NCBI GenBank assembly: GCA_913054425.1
Contig: CAJXJG010000054.1
Coordinates: forward strand, 1 to 9,607
DNA: 9,607 nt
Reading direction: 5' to 3'
Origin: an uncultured Fidelibacterota bacterium
Lineage (GTDB): Bacteria > Fidelibacterota > Marinisomatia > Marinisomatales > UBA8229
Of the stretch, positions 7,283 to 9,607 are shown piece by piece. Numbering within the stretch: the stretch's first letter is position 1; the number at the start of each line of letters is the position of its first letter. The notes under the pieces are model-generated. The model was not told where the DNA came from and did no database searches. It saw only the letters and a program-made list of their open reading frames with translations. The position numbers and the translations under genes are program-made.

Positions 7283-8617
7283 TCAACTCAAACCAGACAA
7301 CTTTTTCATCCCGCCTTTTAAACCTGGTATATTAAATTGTCCCTTCTTTTTCATTAACCTTTGCATCAGGGAAAACTGTTTCAGTAAACTATTGACTTCC
7401 TGAACTGATCGTCCCGATCCTTTCGCTATTCGTTGACGGCGGTTTCCATTAATAATATGAGGAATTCCTCGTTCCTTTTGTGTCATGGACTTTATGATAG
7501 CCTCAGTCCAAATCATTTGCCGGTCGTCAAAATTAAATTTCTTCATCATATTACGATTGTTACTTGGTAACATTCCTAATAATTGGTCCAAAGGTCCCAT
7601 TTTACGCAGCTGTTTAATCTGAGTCAGAAAATCTTCAAGATCAAACCGTTTATCAAGAATTTTCTGTTCAATCTCTTTTGCAGAATCTAAATCCATTACA
7701 GCTTCAGCTTTTTTTACAAGAGAAACTGCATCACCAAAACCTAAGATCTTATCTGCAATCCGTTCGGGTTCAAACACATTCAAAGCATCAATCTTTTCGG
7801 ATAAACTAATAAACTTTATGGGTTTCCCTGTGACTTCCGTTATGGATACGGCTGCTCCCCCGCGGGAATCCCCATCCATTTTTGTCAGGATAGTTCCTGT
7901 CAATGGGATGGCCTCTGAAAAAGCCTGGGCTGAATTAACTGCATCTTGACCAGTCATTCCATCCACAACAAATAATATTTCCGATGGTTGAATTTCGTCT
8001 GCAATTTTCTGAATTTCCACCATCATCTCTCCATCAACATGTAATCGGCCCGCAGTGTCCAAAATTACTACATCTATTTTTTCGGCTTTGGCTTCTTCTA
8101 CTGCCTGTGTACAGATTTTTACCGGGTCACCTGATCTTTCCAAAAATACTTCAACGTTAATTTGTTTCCCCAGTTGATTTAACTGATCTATAGCTGCCGG
8201 ACGGTAAACATCTGCAGCAACCAATAAAACAGATTTACCCTCGTCCTTTAATTTTTTTGCCAGTTTTGCACAGGCGGTTGTTTTTCCCGAACCCTGAAGG
8301 CCTGCCATGAGAACAACTGTTGTTGCCGGCGTGCTTGCTAGCGGAGATACATTCTTACCAAGTAAATGAACTAATTCATCATGAATTATTTTAATAAATT
8401 GCTCACCAGGTTTTATGGATTTGATTATTTTGGTTCCTTCCGCTTTGGTACGCACCCTGTCAATAAACGTACGGACTACCTGGAAGTTAACATCTGCTTC
8501 CAATAAAACACGTCGGACCATCCGGGATGTTTCCTGGATGTTTTTATCTGTAATTTTTCCCAATCCCCGCAAATTCCGGAGAATTGAGTCAAACTGGCTT
8601 ATGAGTTGATCAAACAA
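7283..8617 (-). CDS. ffh: Signal recognition particle protein Ffh, TTG start
   Basis: SRP54-type GTPase that binds signal sequences and 4.5S RNA and delivers ribosomes to FtsY at the membrane. The 444 residues are full length. The N domain begins FDQLISQFDSILRNLRGLGKIT. The G domain shows GLQGSGKTT (106-114), DTAGR (187-191), TKMDGDSRGGAA (245-256) and the GxGEx-like closing element GFGDAVSL (293-300). The methionine-rich M domain from about 310 carries IINGNRRQRIAKGSG (388-402), the SRP-RNA contact, with Asn-Arg-Arg-Gln-Arg where Ser-Arg-x-x-Arg is common. The C terminus is Lys/Gly-rich. The start is TTG at 8617: FDQL is the family start, no in-frame ATG precedes it, and no Shine-Dalgarno site is seen. 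It is the first gene of the operon. Confidence 0.97.
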   Translation of the reverse strand: MFDQLISQFDSILRNLRGLGKITDKNIQETSRMVRRVLLEADVNFQVVRTFIDRVRTKAEGTKIIKSIKPGEQFIKIIHDELVHLLGKNVSPLASTPATTVVLMAGLQGSGKTTACAKLAKKLKDEGKSVLLVAADVYRPAAIDQLNQLGKQINVEVFLERSGDPVKICTQAVEEAKAEKIDVVILDTAGRLHVDGEMMVEIQKIADEIQPSEILFVVDGMTGQDAVNSAQAFSEAIPLTGTILTKMDGDSRGGAAVSITEVTGKPIKFISLSEKIDALNVFEPERIADKILGFGDAVSLVKKAEAVMDLDSAKEIEQKILDKRFDLEDFLTQIKQLRKMGPLDQLLGMLPSNNRNMMKKFNFDDRQMIWTEAIIKSMTQKERGIPHIINGNRRQRIAKGSGRSVQEVNSLLKQFSLMQRLMKKKGQFNIPGLKGGMKKLSGLS

Positions 8618-8703
8618 TGGATTTCATTTCAATTAAAACAGGGAAAGTTAGATGTAATTGAATTTCCATACAATTTTTTAATTTAAACTAAATTTATTCC
8701 AGA

Positions 8704-8719
8704 CTGTATAAATTATTAG
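8704..8719 (-). promoter_or_regulatory. Candidate -10 region for ffh
   Basis: Minus-strand CTAATAATTTATACAG contains TATACA as a possible -10 box, giving a leader of about 80 bases before the ffh TTG. It matches 14 of 16 bases with a plus-strand block at 8983-8998 that faces the other gene. No clear -35 is seen; an upstream element would lie inside the inverted-repeat element. The assignment is tentative. Confidence 0.3.
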
Positions 8720-8903
8720 AAACCTTTGAAATACCCTGAAAATAACTTTAGAAATGTCACCCTGAGCAATCCCGAAGAATGAGGGGCGTTATTTATCCAC
8801 CGTAGCCTTAGCGTAGGCGGATCGAAGGGTTTATTCACCGTGGAGTTATCATCATATTTCGATGGACTCAATATGACATTCATTGGTTTTTCAAAGGTTT
8901 CTA
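8717..8903. repeat. Candidate MITE-like element with terminal inverted repeats
   Basis: TAGAAACCTTTGAAA (8717-8731) recurs as a perfect inverted copy at 8889-8903. Homology continues inward with gaps: ACC, then AATGTCA (8753-8759 against 8874-8880), TGAG (8763-8766 against 8867-8870) and a weaker ATC..GAA..ATGA stretch, so each arm is about 45-65 bases. Both ends carry TA, which would fit a TA target duplication as made by IS630/Tc1-mariner-type transposases, although TA is also part of the repeat and could be chance. The core (about 8781-8841) is richer in G+C than its surroundings. At about 187 bp there is no room for a transposase. The identity as a dispersed repeat is inferred from structure alone; copies elsewhere cannot be seen here. 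Confidence 0.55.
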
Positions 8904-8982
8904 TTGCATCCTTATACTTAAGGAAAGTTTATTTTTCGTTTCAGTTGATAGCTATAAAGTTGTTTTAAACTACAGGGTTCCT

Positions 8983-8998
8983 CTATTAATTTATACTG
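8983..8998 (+). promoter_or_regulatory. Candidate -10 region for the rodZ-like gene
   Basis: CTATTAATTTATACTG contains TATACT (8992-8997), a good -10 match. Only 7 bases separate it from the ATG at 9005, so a transcript starting there would be leaderless or nearly so. No Shine-Dalgarno site precedes the ATG, which agrees with that. No proper -35 is visible at 16-18 bases, so the call is tentative. Confidence 0.35.
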
Positions 8999-9004
8999 AA
9001 TATT

Positions 9005-9607
9005 ATGGCTCCATTTTATGAAGAATTAAAATCCCTCCGAGAAAAACAAGGAATAGACCTCGAGGAAATTCACAACCGTACTAAGATCAATTTAGAGTCA
9101 CTTCAAGCGCTTGAATCAGGACAGTTTGATATCCTTCCTACTCCCTATATACGCTTATTTCTCAAAGCATATGTGATTGAAATCGGTGGAGACACAAATG
9201 AAACTCTAAATCAGTTGGAACACCACTTAAATTTAATGGGAGGGAAATCATCAGGAGAATTAAAACGGAAAAGAATCGGAAAATTATCTGGACTCTCATC
9301 TGAACCTGATCAAAAACACCTTCCCCCAAAACCATCCAGATCTATGAGGTCCACTCTCACCAGAATTTTACCAATAGTGATTATTTGGATTTTTGCTATT
9401 ATAATCATTAACATAATGAATCGGGACCCTAAAAATGCAGACTTCAGTGAACAAGAATTTGTAAATGGTACAAATTTCATTTCAGAAGAAAAATTACTGA
9501 CAGATTATAAATTGCAAAAATCTGAAGAAAAAGTACTAGGGATAATACCACCTTTCTCTCTTAAAATAATTCCATCTCAGAACGTTGAGTTTTTAGTAAA
9601 AGAAGAT
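9005..9607 (+). CDS. RodZ-like helix-turn-helix/transmembrane protein (3' end cut by window edge)
   Basis: 201 codons read uninterrupted from ATG at 9005 to the edge. Residues 4-60 are an HTH_25/XRE-type domain typical of RodZ (LKSLREKQGIDLEEIHNRTKI, then LQALESGQFDILP and YIRLFLKAYV). A polar, Pro/Ser/Lys-rich linker follows (about 78-118), then one membrane helix at about 119-138 (ILPIVIIWIFAIIIINIM), preceded by arginines, which suggests the N terminus is in the cytoplasm. After another linker, about residues 180-201 (IPPFSLKIIPSQNVEFLVKED) look like the start of the periplasmic beta-rich DUF4115-type domain. RodZ proteins link the MreB cytoskeleton to the wall-elongation machinery; whether this one does cannot be told, and a distant RodZ-like paralogue is possible. 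It is divergent from ffh. No Shine-Dalgarno site is seen. Confidence 0.85.
   Translation, partial: MAPFYEELKSLREKQGIDLEEIHNRTKINLESLQALESGQFDILPTPYIRLFLKAYVIEIGGDTNETLNQLEHHLNLMGGKSSGELKRKRIGKLSGLSSEPDQKHLPPKPSRSMRSTLTRILPIVIIWIFAIIIINIMNRDPKNADFSEQEFVNGTNFISEEKLLTDYKLQKSEEKVLGIIPPFSLKIIPSQNVEFLVKED

Larger units (their letters stand above)
8618..9004 (+). other. Divergent intergenic region between ffh and the rodZ-like gene
   Basis: 387 bases without a gene. Bases 8618-8703 are AT-rich leader for ffh and contain an 8-bp inverted repeat, TTCAATTA (8628-8635) and TAATTGAA (8655-8662), of doubtful meaning. Bases 8717-8903 form a candidate inverted-repeat element, and 8904-9004 is AT-rich upstream DNA of the plus-strand gene. 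I looked for a tRNA (including a long tRNA-Sec), a 4.5S RNA and short genes with a ribosome binding site and saw none. Promoters for both directions must be here or inside the element. Confidence 0.7.

Noticed and set aside
8618..9004. tRNA-Sec (selC), 4.5S RNA or a riboswitch in the long gap
   Set aside because: No acceptor/T-arm pattern such as GGTTCGAATCC, no long variable arm and no SRP Alu/S-domain loop was found. The structured part is better explained by an inverted-repeat element.
1..9607. CRISPR array, prophage, toxin-antitoxin or defence system
   Set aside because: No regularly spaced repeats, integrase, phage genes or paired small genes occur. Coding space is filled by housekeeping, selenocysteine and transporter genes.

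Overview
The window looks like an ordinary stretch of chromosome from an AT-rich, probably Gram-negative bacterium. Several genes start with TTG and Shine-Dalgarno sites are patchy. A long acidic tail on bS16 and a RodZ-type membrane protein beside the SRP/ribosome operon make me think of the FCB (Bacteroidetes-Marinimicrobia-Ignavibacteria) lineages. That placement is an impression from gene content, not a computed one.

Layout. Everything from 1 to 8617 is on the minus strand and the last 603 bases are on the plus strand. Read in the direction of transcription, the first operon is ffh (8617-7283), rpsP, khpA-like KH protein, rimM, trmD and rplS (ending 4493). This is the classic SRP/30S-50S maturation operon, closed by a rho-independent-type hairpin at about 4430-4470. 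A second same-strand operon follows: an MFS transporter (4383-3232), selA (3182-1815) and selB (1811 to beyond base 1; only the extreme C terminus is missing). On the plus strand, the 5' two-thirds or so of a RodZ-like HTH/transmembrane protein starts at 9005 and leaves the right edge.

How the genes work together. The first operon joins co-translational membrane targeting (Ffh) with ribosomal proteins bS16 and bL19, the 16S processing factor RimM, the small KH RNA-binding protein and the tRNA m1G37 methyltransferase TrmD. Together they serve ribosome assembly and reading-frame fidelity. The second operon makes selenocysteinyl-tRNA (SelA) and delivers it to UGA codons (SelB), so the organism almost certainly makes selenoproteins. 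selC and selD are not in the window.

The only long non-coding gap (8618-9004) is not blank. It holds a candidate MITE-like element of about 187 bp (8717-8903), with perfect 15-bp terminal inverted repeats bounded by TA and a more G+C-rich core. It also holds two facing copies of a -10-like block. Other points worth a second look are the bS16 tail of roughly 170 residues with no aromatic residue, the TTG starts of ffh, rpsP and trmD, and the transporter placed ahead of selAB. I did not find a clearly new multi-gene system here.
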